The notes beneath the pieces are model-generated. The model ran no database searches and had not been told where the DNA came from. It saw only the letters and a program-made list of their open reading frames with translations. The position numbers and the translations under genes are program-made. Shown here in pieces: positions 22,498 through 31,659 of a stretch of DNA of 34,734 nt. The DNA comes from an uncultured Chitinophagaceae bacterium. GTDB taxonomy: Bacteria > Bacteroidota > Bacteroidia > Chitinophagales > Chitinophagaceae. The stretch covers positions 1 to 34,734 of the forward strand of contig CAIQDX010000037.1 of assembly GCA_903870685.1 (NCBI GenBank), read 5' to 3'. Position 1 is the first letter of the stretch, and the number at the start of each line of letters is the position of its first letter.

Positions 22498-24198
22498 ATG
22501 AAAAATAAATTAATTAAAATATTTCTTTCTGTAAGTGTTGTGAGCGCTATGGCTATCACATCTTGTCAGAAACAATTGGATTCTGCATATCAGAATCCAA
22601 ATGCTCCTGTTGTTGTTCCGATTGAAGGTCTATTCCCTAGCTTAATTGGAAGTATTATTGGAAGCAGTGCTGCTTCAGGAAGCGCTTATGGTATTGCAGG
22701 TGATGCTTTATTAATTGGAAGATATATACAGTATTGGGGAACCAGTACTTATACAGCTGCATCTTTAACAGCAGCAAATTCTTCAAACTACGATATGATG
22801 GCTGGTACTGTAGCTGTTAGTGATAACCTTGGTTCATTATGGGGAGCGTTTTATTTTGGTCAAGGCCAGAATTTAAACAGGGTTATTCAATGGGGTGCCG
22901 GACAGGAAAAATGGGATTATGTAGGTGGTGCACAAGCTTTAAGAGCATGGGGTTGGTTAGAAATAGCTAATGAATATGGCAATGCTGTTATTGTCAAGGA
23001 AGCTTTCGATCAAAGCCGTCAGCAATTTGATTATGACCCACAATCTTTAGCATACGATTCTTGCAGAGCAGCTTGCTTTCAAGCTTTAGCTAATTTAAGC
23101 AGAACAGATGGTGCAGTAAGTCCTGCAAACTTTGCCCTTGGAGATGCTTATTTTTATGGGGGAGATGTAAACAAATGGAAAAAATTTGTTTATGGAATTT
23201 TAGCAAGATCTTATGGATATATCAGCAATAAAACTACTTACTCTGCTGATTCAGTTATCAAATATGCAAACCTTGCTATGACAGCCAATGCTGATAATGC
23301 AACTTGTAAATTTGCAGCCGGTGGATTATCAGGTTCTAATAGTTATTTCGGAATCTTTAGAGGGAATGTTGGTTCTATCAGACAAAGTGCTTACATCGCA
23401 AATTTAATGAATGGTTTAAATACTACAATTTTTACAGGTGTAGCTGATCCAAGAATGCCATATATTCTTAAAGCAAATCCAAATGGAACATTCAAGGGCA
23501 TACTTCCTTGGAATGGTGGTGCAGAAATTACTGTTACAAATGATAAACCTAATAATTTCTGGGGCGGTTTATATGCTACTACAGGATCCCCTGCAAATGA
23601 AAGCGGCTGTACCTATATTTTTAGAAATGCAGCAGAATTTCCAATTATGACTGCATCAGAAATGCAATTTTTATTGGCTGAAGCAGCTTACAGAAAAGGT
23701 GATAAAACAACAGCTTTAGCAGCTTATACAAATGCCATCAGTTTAAATTTTGACATGCTTACTAATAATTATGCTACAAATGTTCCAACTGCTTCATTAA
23801 TTACTTCTACAACGAAAGCTGCTTATTTGGCTAACACTAAGATTGTTCCGGCAACTGCTAGTGCATTGTCAATGTCACAAATTATGTTACAAAAATATAT
23901 TGCTTTGTATGCTTGGGGTGTTCAGGAAACATGGACAGATATGAGACGTTTCCATTATAAAGATATTGACCCTGCAACAGGCAATCAAGTATATGCAGAC
24001 TTTACACCGCCTCCAACAGGTGCAACCCCTGGTTTATTCCCAAGTAATAATGGAAAGTTGGTGTACATATGCAGACCAAGATATAATTCTGAATTCTTGT
24101 ACGATATTCCTTCATTGAAAGCGGTTGGTGCTTTAGATGCAAGTGGTTCTCAAGTGGTGGATTATCATACAACACAACCTTGGAATATTCAACCTTAG
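22498..24198 (+). CDS. SusD/RagB-family outer-membrane lipoprotein
   Basis: The surface lid that binds the substrate and delivers it to the SusC transporter encoded 28 bp upstream. The lipoprotein signal MKNKLIKIFLSVSVVSAMAI ends in TSC, with the lipidated Cys at about residue 23. The layout fits the SusD-like_2 subgroup: an N-terminal QKQLDSAYQNPNAP, the helical repeats around ALRAWGWLEIANEYGN and YFYGGDVNKWKKFVYGILAR, and the C-terminal MTASEMQFLLAEAAYRKG and GVQETWTDMRRF. The length of 566 is typical. The subgroup does not by itself identify the substrate. Its end is 25 bp from the DUF4397 gene, so cotranscription is very likely. Confidence 0.93.
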   Translation: MKNKLIKIFLSVSVVSAMAITSCQKQLDSAYQNPNAPVVVPIEGLFPSLIGSIIGSSAASGSAYGIAGDALLIGRYIQYWGTSTYTAASLTAANSSNYDMMAGTVAVSDNLGSLWGAFYFGQGQNLNRVIQWGAGQEKWDYVGGAQALRAWGWLEIANEYGNAVIVKEAFDQSRQQFDYDPQSLAYDSCRAACFQALANLSRTDGAVSPANFALGDAYFYGGDVNKWKKFVYGILARSYGYISNKTTYSADSVIKYANLAMTANADNATCKFAAGGLSGSNSYFGIFRGNVGSIRQSAYIANLMNGLNTTIFTGVADPRMPYILKANPNGTFKGILPWNGGAEITVTNDKPNNFWGGLYATTGSPANESGCTYIFRNAAEFPIMTASEMQFLLAEAAYRKGDKTTALAAYTNAISLNFDMLTNNYATNVPTASLITSTTKAAYLANTKIVPATASALSMSQIMLQKYIALYAWGVQETWTDMRRFHYKDIDPATGNQVYADFTPPPTGATPGLFPSNNGKLVYICRPRYNSEFLYDIPSLKAVGALDASGSQVVDYHTTQPWNIQP

Positions 24199-24223
24199 TC
24201 TAAATTTTAAAAAAATAAAGAGA

Positions 24224-25057
24224 ATGAAAAAACTTATCTTTTATATACTTATTGCAACATCAATAGTGGGGATATATTCTTCCTGCAGTAAGTCGAATGA
24301 TGTCAATGCACCATATACGAGTGTTGACCCAAATAGCATTTCTACTTCCTATTTGAAGGTTGTACATGCTTCTTCAAACTTCGCTACTCTATTTGGAGTT
24401 CCTGATGCATTTAATGTTATAGTGAATGGTACAAAAATAAATTCACCTTTTCTAAGTTATGCCGGTACTTCTATTTTTCCTTTAGTTGGTAGTGGTTATG
24501 GCTATGTAAGTATTCCTTCAGGAGCCGTACAAATTAAACTTTCAACAAACGGAACTTTAACCGGAGATTCTATTGCTTTTAAAATTTTCAGCAAAACAGT
24601 TAACCCCGGTCAATTTTATACTTTCTTGTTAACTGATTCAATATTGACAGGAAATCCAAAGAAAGAAATGTTTATCAGAGATTCAACACCAGTTGCCCTT
24701 CCCGGTTATTATAATTTAAGATTTATTAATGCAGTTGGTAATGATTCCGCAACAACATTCACAGGTACAAATACTGTTGATATTTTTTCTTATTCACGCA
24801 ATACAGTATTATGGTCTAAGATTGGTGTTGATTCAGCTACCAATTTTCAATTATTAGGTACAAATATTGGTGTACAAGATACTTTATATGTTACAAGAAC
24901 TCCTGCATCAGGTTCACCACTTCTACCAGGAAGAGTTGTATTAGCTAAATTAGCAATAACACCGATTTCCAGAAATTATACCATTTATTATAAAGGTGAT
25001 GGAACACAAACTTCAGGAACAAAAGTTAGAACACTATCCTATTATCTTAACCAGTAG
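24224..25057 (+). CDS. DUF4397-domain lipoprotein
   Basis: A 277-residue envelope lipoprotein. The start is the ATG at 24224, giving MKKLIFYILIATSIVGIYSS with the lipidated Cys at about residue 21; earlier in-frame starts would overlap the susD gene and spoil the signal. The DUF4397 pattern is seen in YLKVVHASSNFATLFGVPDAFNV, FLSYAGTSIFPLVGSGYGYV and NPGQFYTFLLTDS, and again in a second half beginning YYNLRFINAVGND. The domain consists of repeated beta strands and is usually exported. It is the last gene of the operon, before a strong terminator. A surface accessory role in binding the SusCD substrate is likely but inferred. Confidence 0.88.
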   Translation: MKKLIFYILIATSIVGIYSSCSKSNDVNAPYTSVDPNSISTSYLKVVHASSNFATLFGVPDAFNVIVNGTKINSPFLSYAGTSIFPLVGSGYGYVSIPSGAVQIKLSTNGTLTGDSIAFKIFSKTVNPGQFYTFLLTDSILTGNPKKEMFIRDSTPVALPGYYNLRFINAVGNDSATTFTGTNTVDIFSYSRNTVLWSKIGVDSATNFQLLGTNIGVQDTLYVTRTPASGSPLLPGRVVLAKLAITPISRNYTIYYKGDGTQTSGTKVRTLSYYLNQ

Positions 25058-25080
25058 AATTAATAAATAAATATTACAAA

Positions 25081-25119
25081 AAATAGAAAGGCTGCATTAA
25101 TTGCAGCCTTTCTATTTTT
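25081..25119 (+). terminator. Strong terminator of the susC-susD-DUF4397 operon
   Basis: Bases 25081-25096 pair perfectly with 25102-25117 (16 bp, including GGCTGCA/TGCAGCC) around the loop TTAAT, followed by further T residues. It lies 23 bp after the DUF4397 stop. Confidence 0.93.
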
Positions 25120-25179
25120 ACGAGTTTTAACTTTTAAATTAATTTCCTTATTCTACTTTTATTTTAAATTTTAAAACAC

Positions 25180-25878
25180 ATGAAAGCTTTTTATTTGTTT
25201 GTATTTCTTCTTTCATTTACAGTTTCCGAATCGCAGGATCTAAAAGGATTAATTAATTCGGTTGGTAAGGGAGGATTAAGTTCTAACGAAATTGGAAACG
25301 GTTTAAAGGAAGCTTTAAATGTTGGTGTACAAAAAGGAACAGCACAATTATCAGCCACAGATGGTTTTTTTAAAAATGCTGCTGTTAAAATATTAATGCC
25401 ACCTGAAATAGCAAAAGCAGAGAAAACCTTACGTGATATGGGTTTGGGGGCACAAGTTGATGAAGCCATTTTATCTATGAACCGTGCTGCCGAAGATGCT
25501 GCTAAAACTGCTGCGCCTATTTTTATTGATGCAATAAAACAAATGAGTATTCAGGATGCAGCAGGAATATTAAAAGGAACAGATACTGCCGCTACAGGAT
25601 ATTTACGTCAAAAAACAAATGCTTCTCTTTCCAATGCATTTAATCCAATTATTAAACAATCATTAGCTAAAGTTGATGCTACTAAATATTGGAATACTGC
25701 ATTCTCTAATTACAATAAAATTCCATTCGTTAAAAAAGTAAATACCGATCTGAATGCTTATGTTACTGATAAAGCATTGAGTGGTATTTTTTATCAGGTA
25801 GCATTGGAAGAAAAAAATATTCGTAAAAATCCTGCTGCACAAACAACAACTTTATTAAAGAAAGTATTTGGTCAATAA
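25180..25878 (+). CDS. DUF4197 family exported protein
   Basis: A 232-residue protein with a signal peptide (MKAFYLFVFLLSFTVSESQD), probably periplasmic or outer-membrane associated. It matches the DUF4197 family: GLSSNEIGNGLKEALNVGV, then FFKNAAVKILMPPEIAKAEKTL, MNRAAEDAAKTAAPIFIDAI, ILKGTDTAATGYLRQKT and the C-terminal TDKALSGIFYQVALEEKNIR. The fold is mostly alpha-helical. The function is not known. It is a single-gene unit: a strong terminator lies upstream, and the smc gene begins 179 bp downstream beyond repeat R3. Confidence 0.9.
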   Translation: MKAFYLFVFLLSFTVSESQDLKGLINSVGKGGLSSNEIGNGLKEALNVGVQKGTAQLSATDGFFKNAAVKILMPPEIAKAEKTLRDMGLGAQVDEAILSMNRAAEDAAKTAAPIFIDAIKQMSIQDAAGILKGTDTAATGYLRQKTNASLSNAFNPIIKQSLAKVDATKYWNTAFSNYNKIPFVKKVNTDLNAYVTDKALSGIFYQVALEEKNIRKNPAAQTTTLLKKVFGQ

Positions 25879-25909
25879 AACATTTTATTTTCTCAAGAGT
25901 GAACTAAAC

Positions 25910-25929
25910 GTTGAAGAGTGCGACGCAAC
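25910..25929 (+). repeat. Dispersed intergenic repeat, copy R3
   Basis: The core GTTGAAGAGTGCGACGCAAC starts 31 bp after the DUF4197 stop, in the same orientation, and 128 bp before smc. The 3' flank CACT then GCCTAATA resembles R1. A separate palindrome ACAGTAAACTGT lies at 25985-25996, and TATGTTCG at 26026-26033 may be a weak -7 element for smc. Confidence 0.85.
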
Positions 25930-26057
25930 CACTGCCTAATAGCATTACAAAAGCTGGTCACCAAAATTTTATCACTACTTCTCCACAGTAAACTGTTTAT
26001 TTTCTGTTTTTTACTTTCAATTGTGTATGTTCGCAGGTACTTAAAAAAATGTAGAAC

Positions 26058-29000
26058 GTGCGATTAAAATCCTTGGAGATTAAAGGTTTCAAAAGCTTTG
26101 CTGATAAGACGGTTGTAAGTTTCGACGAAGGAATTACAGGCATTATTGGACCTAACGGTTGCGGTAAAAGTAATATCATCGATAGCATTCGTTGGGTGAT
26201 TGGTGAACAAAAAATTTCGGCTTTACGAAGCGAGAATTTAGATGCTTTAGTATTTAATGGTTCTAAAACAAGAAGCCCGAGCGGCTTGGCTGAAGTAAGT
26301 CTTACGTTTGAGAATACAAGAAATTTATTGCCAACAGAATTCAGTACTGTAACTGTTACCAGACGCTTTTATAAAAATGGTGAAAGTGAATATCGATTGA
26401 ATGATGTGCAATGCAGATTAAAAGATATTCATAATTTATTTTTGGATACCGGTGTTAGTAATGATAGTTATGCCATCATTGAATTGGGAATGGTAGATGA
26501 TATTATTAAAGACAAAGAAAACAGTCGCCGCCGCATGTTAGAACAAGCTGCGGGTATCACCATTTATAAGACAAGAAAAAAAGAAGCAAAAAATAAATTA
26601 GATGCAACCGAACAAGATTTGGCTCGTATTGAAGATTTATTATTCGAAATAAATAATCAATTAAAAACTTTAGAGAATCAGGCAAAGAAAGCTGAGAAAT
26701 ATTTTGAGATAAAAAAAGATTACAAAGAGATCGCTGTTGAATTAGCGAAAGCTGCTCTCGAAGGTTTTAATATTACTTACAAAGAATTAAATGAGCAACA
26801 GGAATTAGAAACAAATAAAAGAATTCAACTTGAAGCTGAAATTGCAAATGAAGATGCTGCCATAGAAAAAGAAAAAGTTGATTTTATCGAGAAGGAACGT
26901 GCATTACAAAGCATGCAGCACGAGTTTAATGATTTGTTGCAAAACCTTCGCAGCAAAGAGAATGATAAAAATCTTGCTACTCAAAAATTACATTATCTAA
27001 CAGAAAAAGAAACCAACTTAAAAGACTTTCTGCAAAAAGCAGAAGGACAATTAAAAGGCATAGAAGATTCAATTCAATTCAGTCAACTGCAGGTTGTTGA
27101 TGAAGAAAATAAATTGCAGGAAATTCAAGCGCAATTAGATGCTGCAAAGTTTGCAGTGGAAGATAAGCGACAAATTTTTGATGATAAGAGAAGTGCAGTC
27201 GATAATCTAAGAAATCAACATCAACAAATTCAACGGAGTCAGTTTGATGCAGAAAAGAAAGTGGCTGTTTCTGATACTTCTATTCAAAATTTACAAAGAG
27301 CACAAACACAATTGCTCGACGAACAACAAAACAGAACGCAACAAATTGAGCAGTTGGGAATTGAGTTGCAGGAGAAAGAACAATTGTTGGAAAGCAAAAG
27401 AATTGATCTGCAACAATTACAGGAACATCACGACAGAACCAAAGAGCAAATATTAGAAACACAACAACAATTAGAAGCTTTACGTAATCAATTAGCAGAA
27501 GAAACAAGAAAGCTTGATGCAAAACGTAATGAGCATGATTTGTTGAAGAGTTTAATTGATTCGATGGAAGGTTATCCGGAGAGTGTAAAGTTTTTACACA
27601 AGAATCCTGATTGGAATCATACAGCTCCTATCCTATCAGATATCATTTATGTGAAAGAGGAATTTAGAACAGCAGTAGAAAATGTGTTGGAACCTTATTT
27701 AAATTATTATGTGGTAAATACTTTGGCTGAAGGTTTACAAGCAGTTCATTTATTAGATGTCAATAAAAAAGGGAAGGCTAACTTTTTTATTCTTGATAAA
27801 TTAAGCGATAGCATTGTTGAAACTCATCAACCTAACAATACTTTTTCTGCATTAAGTGTAATTGAAGTTGACGATCAATATCAAAAATTGGCAGCCTATC
27901 TTTTAGGCAATGTTTATATAGCCGAAAACGAAGAAGCCATCGAAAACTCAAACGGGGCAATCGTTTTAGAGCGTACCGGTAAATATGTAAAAGGGAAATA
28001 CACATTGACCGGTGGTAGTGTTGGTTTGTTTGAAGGAAAGAAAATTGGTCGTGCAAAAAATTTAGAAAAATTAATTGATGAGATTGTTTTGCAGGATGCA
28101 GTGGTGAATGCATTAAAAGCTGAGATCAAACAAAAACATAATGAAGTAATTGGTTTTAATGAGCAGTTGAAAGAAAATGCAATCAAGCAAACTGAAAATG
28201 AGATCAACCAATTAACGAATCAGGTTTTTGCTGCAAAAAATAAAATAGAAAATCTTCAATCGGCACAACAAAATGCACAGCAACGTTTAGAAGAGATTGG
28301 AATAAGATTACAAGACGAACACGATTCTATTTCTTCAACAAGAGAGGAATTGCAGCAACTGAATGAACAGTTACAACAAACAAAAGAAACATTAAGTAAT
28401 CTCGAACAGGATTATCAATTAGCCGAACAAGATTATAATGCTGCATCTTACCAATACAACGAAACAAATTTATTGGTAACGAAACAACAGAGCAAGATCA
28501 ATGCAATCAAGCAGGAATTGGATTTCAAACAAAATCAATTGAATGATCTTCATCAACAAATTCAAAATAATTCAACACAATTAGAAGAGGCAAAAGAAAA
28601 TATTTTACAAAGTCAGGAAATATTGGCCGGCAGCGAAGAATTATTATTGTCTTTGATGAAGAAAAAAGAAGAAGAAGAATTAAAATTAAATGAGGCTGAT
28701 CAAACTTATTATAATCTTCGTAATGCTTTGCAGGAAAAGGAAAGTGAACTGCGTTTGAAAGTGAAGAGTAAAGAAATGATCGAACATTTATTGAGCGAAA
28801 TAAAGGATAAACTCAACGATTTAAAATTACAATTAGCCGGAACAAAAGAAAGATTAAGTGTTGAATTTAAAATCGAATTAGAACAGATTATCGATCAGCC
28901 AAGAACAACTGATACAAGCTTAGAAGATTTGCAAGCAACGAGTGACAGAATGCGTAAGCGTTTGGAAAATATGGGCGAAATAAATCCAACTGCGATTGAG

Positions 29001-29576
29001 GCTTACACCGAAATGAAAAAACGTTACGAATTTATTCTCGAACAAAAGAATGATCTCGTTGATGCAAAAGAAAGTTTATTACAAACCATTCAGGAAGTTG
29101 AAGCAACTGCCAATCAACAATTCTTGGAAACATTCAATAAAGTAAGAGAGAATTTTCAGATGGTATTTAAAGCATTATTTACCGAAGAAGATACGGCTGA
29201 TATGATCTTGGATAACCCTGAAAACCTTGCTGAGACCGGCATTGACATTGTTGCCAAACCAAAAGGTAAACGCCCTTCTTCGATCTCGCAATTAAGTGGT
29301 GGTGAAAAAACATTAACGGCAACTGCATTATTATTTGCTATTTATTTAATAAAACCTGCACCGTTTTGTATATTGGATGAAGTTGATGCACCACTCGATG
29401 ATGCCAACGTTGGTAAGTTTACACAGATGATACAGAAGTTTAGCGAGAACTCACAATTCATTATCGTAACACATAACAAAATGACGATGAGTTGTGTTGA
29501 TGTGATTTATGGTGTTACCATGCAGGAACCAGGTGTAAGTAAATTAGTACCGGTAGATTTTAGAAGTTTAAATTAA
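26058..29576 (+). CDS. smc: Chromosome segregation protein SMC
   Basis: An ATPase that compacts and organises the chromosome, normally with ScpA and ScpB, which are not encoded here. The start is a GTG at 26058, giving MRLKSLEIKGFKSFADKTVV. Walker A is at residues 31-39 (GPNGCGKSN). A long coiled coil runs from about 165 to 500, followed by the hinge at about 500-660 (SMEGYPESVKFL to the TGGSVGLFEGKKIGR turn) and a second coil to about 1000. The C-terminal head has the ABC signature LSGGEKTLTATALLFAI near 1078 and Walker B FCILDEVDAPLDDAN near 1102. The length of 1172 is normal. A terminator follows directly. Confidence 0.97.
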   Translation: MRLKSLEIKGFKSFADKTVVSFDEGITGIIGPNGCGKSNIIDSIRWVIGEQKISALRSENLDALVFNGSKTRSPSGLAEVSLTFENTRNLLPTEFSTVTVTRRFYKNGESEYRLNDVQCRLKDIHNLFLDTGVSNDSYAIIELGMVDDIIKDKENSRRRMLEQAAGITIYKTRKKEAKNKLDATEQDLARIEDLLFEINNQLKTLENQAKKAEKYFEIKKDYKEIAVELAKAALEGFNITYKELNEQQELETNKRIQLEAEIANEDAAIEKEKVDFIEKERALQSMQHEFNDLLQNLRSKENDKNLATQKLHYLTEKETNLKDFLQKAEGQLKGIEDSIQFSQLQVVDEENKLQEIQAQLDAAKFAVEDKRQIFDDKRSAVDNLRNQHQQIQRSQFDAEKKVAVSDTSIQNLQRAQTQLLDEQQNRTQQIEQLGIELQEKEQLLESKRIDLQQLQEHHDRTKEQILETQQQLEALRNQLAEETRKLDAKRNEHDLLKSLIDSMEGYPESVKFLHKNPDWNHTAPILSDIIYVKEEFRTAVENVLEPYLNYYVVNTLAEGLQAVHLLDVNKKGKANFFILDKLSDSIVETHQPNNTFSALSVIEVDDQYQKLAAYLLGNVYIAENEEAIENSNGAIVLERTGKYVKGKYTLTGGSVGLFEGKKIGRAKNLEKLIDEIVLQDAVVNALKAEIKQKHNEVIGFNEQLKENAIKQTENEINQLTNQVFAAKNKIENLQSAQQNAQQRLEEIGIRLQDEHDSISSTREELQQLNEQLQQTKETLSNLEQDYQLAEQDYNAASYQYNETNLLVTKQQSKINAIKQELDFKQNQLNDLHQQIQNNSTQLEEAKENILQSQEILAGSEELLLSLMKKKEEEELKLNEADQTYYNLRNALQEKESELRLKVKSKEMIEHLLSEIKDKLNDLKLQLAGTKERLSVEFKIELEQIIDQPRTTDTSLEDLQATSDRMRKRLENMGEINPTAIEAYTEMKKRYEFILEQKNDLVDAKESLLQTIQEVEATANQQFLETFNKVRENFQMVFKALFTEEDTADMILDNPENLAETGIDIVAKPKGKRPSSISQLSGGEKTLTATALLFAIYLIKPAPFCILDEVDAPLDDANVGKFTQMIQKFSENSQFIIVTHNKMTMSCVDVIYGVTMQEPGVSKLVPVDFRSLN

Positions 29577-29598
29577 TATCGCTGGTTATAATGATTTT

Positions 29599-29637
29599 AA
29601 AAGGATTGAAAGGATGATTTCTTTCAATCCTTTTTTA
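29599..29637 (+). terminator. Terminator after smc
   Basis: AAAAGGATTGAAAG at 29599-29612 pairs perfectly with 29621-29634 (14 bp) around an 8-nt loop, and the stem runs into a T tract. It lies 22 bp after the smc stop. Confidence 0.92.
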
Positions 29638-29674
29638 TTTACATATTTGCACATCATTAATTTTTACATCCATT

Positions 29675-30112
29675 TTGTATAAATCAGTCACCATACTTTA
29701 TCTTGTTGTTTTTGTAACGTATATTTTCTTTACTCGCCAACCCGATTATCTCGATGGCGAAATTTCTTCGGCAACTATTCATTTCATAAAAGACAGTACC
29801 GGCAAGTATTCTAAACCAAAAGCATTATTCTCTGTTGGTAAAAATTATTATACAGTTGGTGCAAATTATTATTTAAGAAATCTAACCGAAGGAAAACAAG
29901 TTGAAGTAATTTATGAAACAGCACATCCCGAAAAAGCCGTTCTATATAGTTTTTGGGGTTATTGGATAACGGTTGAAGAATTGATTGGCTCTATTATTTT
30001 ATTTATTGTTTTATTTCAGGTAGCAGTTGCAGTAACAAAAAATCCAACAGCAGAATCTTTAAAAGAACAATTGGAGTATAATCCAGAAAAGAAAAGGAAA
30101 TACGATGACTAA
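29675..30112 (+). CDS. Membrane protein resembling DUF3592
   Basis: A 145-residue protein with a membrane segment at about residues 5-20, an extracytoplasmic beta-rich domain (about 25-90), a second membrane segment at about 97-120 and a charged cytoplasmic tail. The central region, including GKQVEVIYETAHPEKAVLYSFW, resembles the DUF3592 pattern in which a conserved Y-x-P/H-x-x-P element follows a hydrophobic strand; I am only moderately sure. The sole usable start is TTG at 29675, as no ATG precedes the first membrane segment. It follows the smc terminator and converges on smpB across 69 bp, where I see no clear terminator. Confidence 0.65.
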   Translation: MYKSVTILYLVVFVTYIFFTRQPDYLDGEISSATIHFIKDSTGKYSKPKALFSVGKNYYTVGANYYLRNLTEGKQVEVIYETAHPEKAVLYSFWGYWITVEELIGSIILFIVLFQVAVAVTKNPTAESLKEQLEYNPEKKRKYDD

Positions 30113-30181
30113 TTTTATCACACGAATTAAATCATTCACTCAATAACTTCTTAAACTTTAAACATCTTAAACTTTTTAAAA

Positions 30182-30622
30182 TTATTTCAGGTAACGTTTT
30201 ATTTCTTTCTCAGTATCGCGCTGTTTAATGGTCTCTCTTTTATCGTGCGTTTTTTTACCCTTTGCTAAACCAATTTCAACTTTCACAAAATTCTTTTCAT
30301 TTAAAAATACTTTCAGCGGAACAATGGTATAGCCTTTGTCTTTCATTTTTATTTGCAAGCGAGCCAATTCTTTTTTTGTCAGCAATAATTTTCTGTCATG
30401 CACTGCAATATGATTATTAACTGTACCGTGCGAATATTCGGCAACATATAAACCACGAACCCATAATTCATTTCTTTCAAACATGCAGAACGCATCATTA
30501 AAACTTACTTTACCGTCGCGTACACTTTTTACTTCGGTGCCCAGCAAAACAATGCCTGCCACATATTTATCTTCAATGTGATAATTAAAATAAGCCTGCC
30601 TGTTATTCATTTCTTTAGTCAT
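30182..30622 (-). CDS. smpB: SsrA-binding protein
   Basis: Binds tmRNA and brings it to stalled ribosomes for trans-translation. The 146-residue protein shows the family features: NRQAYFNYHIEDKYVAGIVL, LGTEVKSVRDGKVSFNDAF, then LLLTKKELARL and GKKTHDKRETIKQRD near the basic C-terminal tail that enters the mRNA channel. Two starts are possible, ATG at 30622 (MTKEMNNRQ) or ATG at 30610 (MNNRQ); the second fits the family better, the first is kept as the longer option. A hairpin with a T5 run ends only 2 nt before the first ATG, and a -7 promoter element abuts it upstream. The tmRNA gene is not in this window. Confidence 0.95.
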   Translation of the reverse strand: MTKEMNNRQAYFNYHIEDKYVAGIVLLGTEVKSVRDGKVSFNDAFCMFERNELWVRGLYVAEYSHGTVNNHIAVHDRKLLLTKKELARLQIKMKDKGYTIVPLKVFLNEKNFVKVEIGLAKGKKTHDKRETIKQRDTEKEIKRYLK

Positions 30623-30624
30623 AT

Positions 30625-30648
30625 AAAAATCCCGCCGTTAAAGCGGGA
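30625..30648 (-). terminator. Terminator-like hairpin immediately before the smpB start
   Basis: On the - strand TCCCGC (plus 30643-30648) pairs with GCGGGA (plus 30630-30635) around a 7-nt loop, followed by TTTTT at 30625-30629. It would stop transcripts coming from accD. The inferred smpB start site lies within its 5' arm, so smpB's own transcript would not form the full stem. Confidence 0.7.
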
Positions 30649-30682
30649 CAAAAGTAATGATTATGTTTCTAGCAGCATCAAC
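30649..30682 (-). promoter_or_regulatory. smpB promoter
   Basis: The plus-strand CAAAAGTA at 30649-30656 reads TACTTTTG on the - strand, an exact TAnnTTTG. GTTG (plus CAAC, 30679-30682) is 22 nt further upstream as a weak -33 element. The predicted start is near 30642. Confidence 0.55.
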
Positions 30683-30694
30683 AGTGGCATCCAA

Positions 30695-30714
30695 GTTGCG
30701 TCGCACACTTGTAC
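30695..30714 (-). repeat. Dispersed intergenic repeat, copy R4
   Basis: On the - strand the core reads GTACAAGTGTGCGACGCAAC, followed by TTG and GATGCCAC, and is preceded by AATAAAGTTTTGCA. It lies 21 bp after the accD stop in the accD direction, upstream of the smpB promoter. It belongs to the GTACAAG subgroup with R5 and R6. Confidence 0.82.
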
Positions 30715-30735
30715 TGCAAAACTTTATTCAGCAAA

Positions 30736-31659
30736 TTAATTTCTGAATAAAATAATTAATTGCGATAATTGATCTTTTAATTTTTTTCTGTCAACAATAA
30801 AATCCAGGAAGCCATGTTCCAATAAAAATTCACTTCGCTGAAATCCTTCAGGCAGATCTTTCTTAATGGTTTCTTTAATAACACGAGGGCCAGCAAAACC
30901 AATCAGGGCACCGGGTTCAGCAATATTCAAATCGCCCAACATTCCAAAGCTTGCAGATATACCACCAAATGTTGGATCAGTTAATAAAGAAATAAAAGGA
31001 AGTTTTGCATCGCTTAATTGCGATAGTTTACCGCTTGTTTTAGCCAATTGCATTAAACTAAAAGCACTCTCCATCATTCTTGCACCGCCACTTTTACTGA
31101 TCACTAAAAACGGTAATTTATTTTCAATGCAATAATCAACAGCCCTGCTAAATTTTTCGCCCATCACACTTCCTAAACTTCCGCCGATGAATTCAAAATC
31201 CATACAGGCAATTACAATTCCTTCACCATTTACCTTTCCCGTTGCTATGCGCATCGAATCTTTCAAATTCGTTTTGGAATGTATTTCATCCAAACGTTTC
31301 TGATAATTTTTAAGATCAGTAAAATTTAAAAAATCTTTGCTCTGAATATTGTCGAACAGTTCAATGTATTCTTCACCATCAAAAAGAAAATCGTAATACT
31401 CTTCACTGCCGATGCGGTGATGATAATTACACTTCGGACAAACATATAAATTCTCTTTTAATTCGGCTGAAGTAAGAATGTAATTGCATTCAGGGCATTT
31501 GCTCCATAAACCTTCAGGCGTCTCACGTTTATCTGTCGAAGAAGTGGTGATACCTTTACGAATACGCTTATACCATTTAGGTTTTATTTCGCCTCCTTCA
31601 GAAACCGGTTCTTCGCCAGTTAAATTTACTTCAAGGTCTTCTACACTTTCTTTTTTCAT
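30736..31659 (-). CDS. accD: Acetyl-CoA carboxylase carboxyltransferase subunit beta
   Basis: With AccA it transfers the carboxyl group from biotin to acetyl-CoA, making malonyl-CoA for fatty-acid synthesis. The zinc ribbon is complete: C55, C58, C74 and C77 in SKCPECNY and YVCPKCNYH. The crotonase-like domain follows with GGSLGSVMGEKFSRAVDY, SKSGGARMMESAFSLMQLAK and DPTFGGISASFGMLGD, and then the GFAGPRVIKETIKKDLPEGFQRSE end motif. The length of 307 is normal. An acidic N-terminal extension of about 25 residues precedes the usual KWYKRIRKGI start. The start ATG is at 31659. The 176 bp upstream show no clear TAnnTTTG. accA is not nearby. Confidence 0.96.
   Translation of the reverse strand: MKKESVEDLEVNLTGEEPVSEGGEIKPKWYKRIRKGITTSSTDKRETPEGLWSKCPECNYILTSAELKENLYVCPKCNYHHRIGSEEYYDFLFDGEEYIELFDNIQSKDFLNFTDLKNYQKRLDEIHSKTNLKDSMRIATGKVNGEGIVIACMDFEFIGGSLGSVMGEKFSRAVDYCIENKLPFLVISKSGGARMMESAFSLMQLAKTSGKLSQLSDAKLPFISLLTDPTFGGISASFGMLGDLNIAEPGALIGFAGPRVIKETIKKDLPEGFQRSEFLLEHGFLDFIVDRKKLKDQLSQLIILFRN

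Noticed and set aside
27280-28207. Several - strand open frames within smc
   Set aside because: Antisense shadows of a long coiled-coil coding region; the composition follows complementary codon bias.
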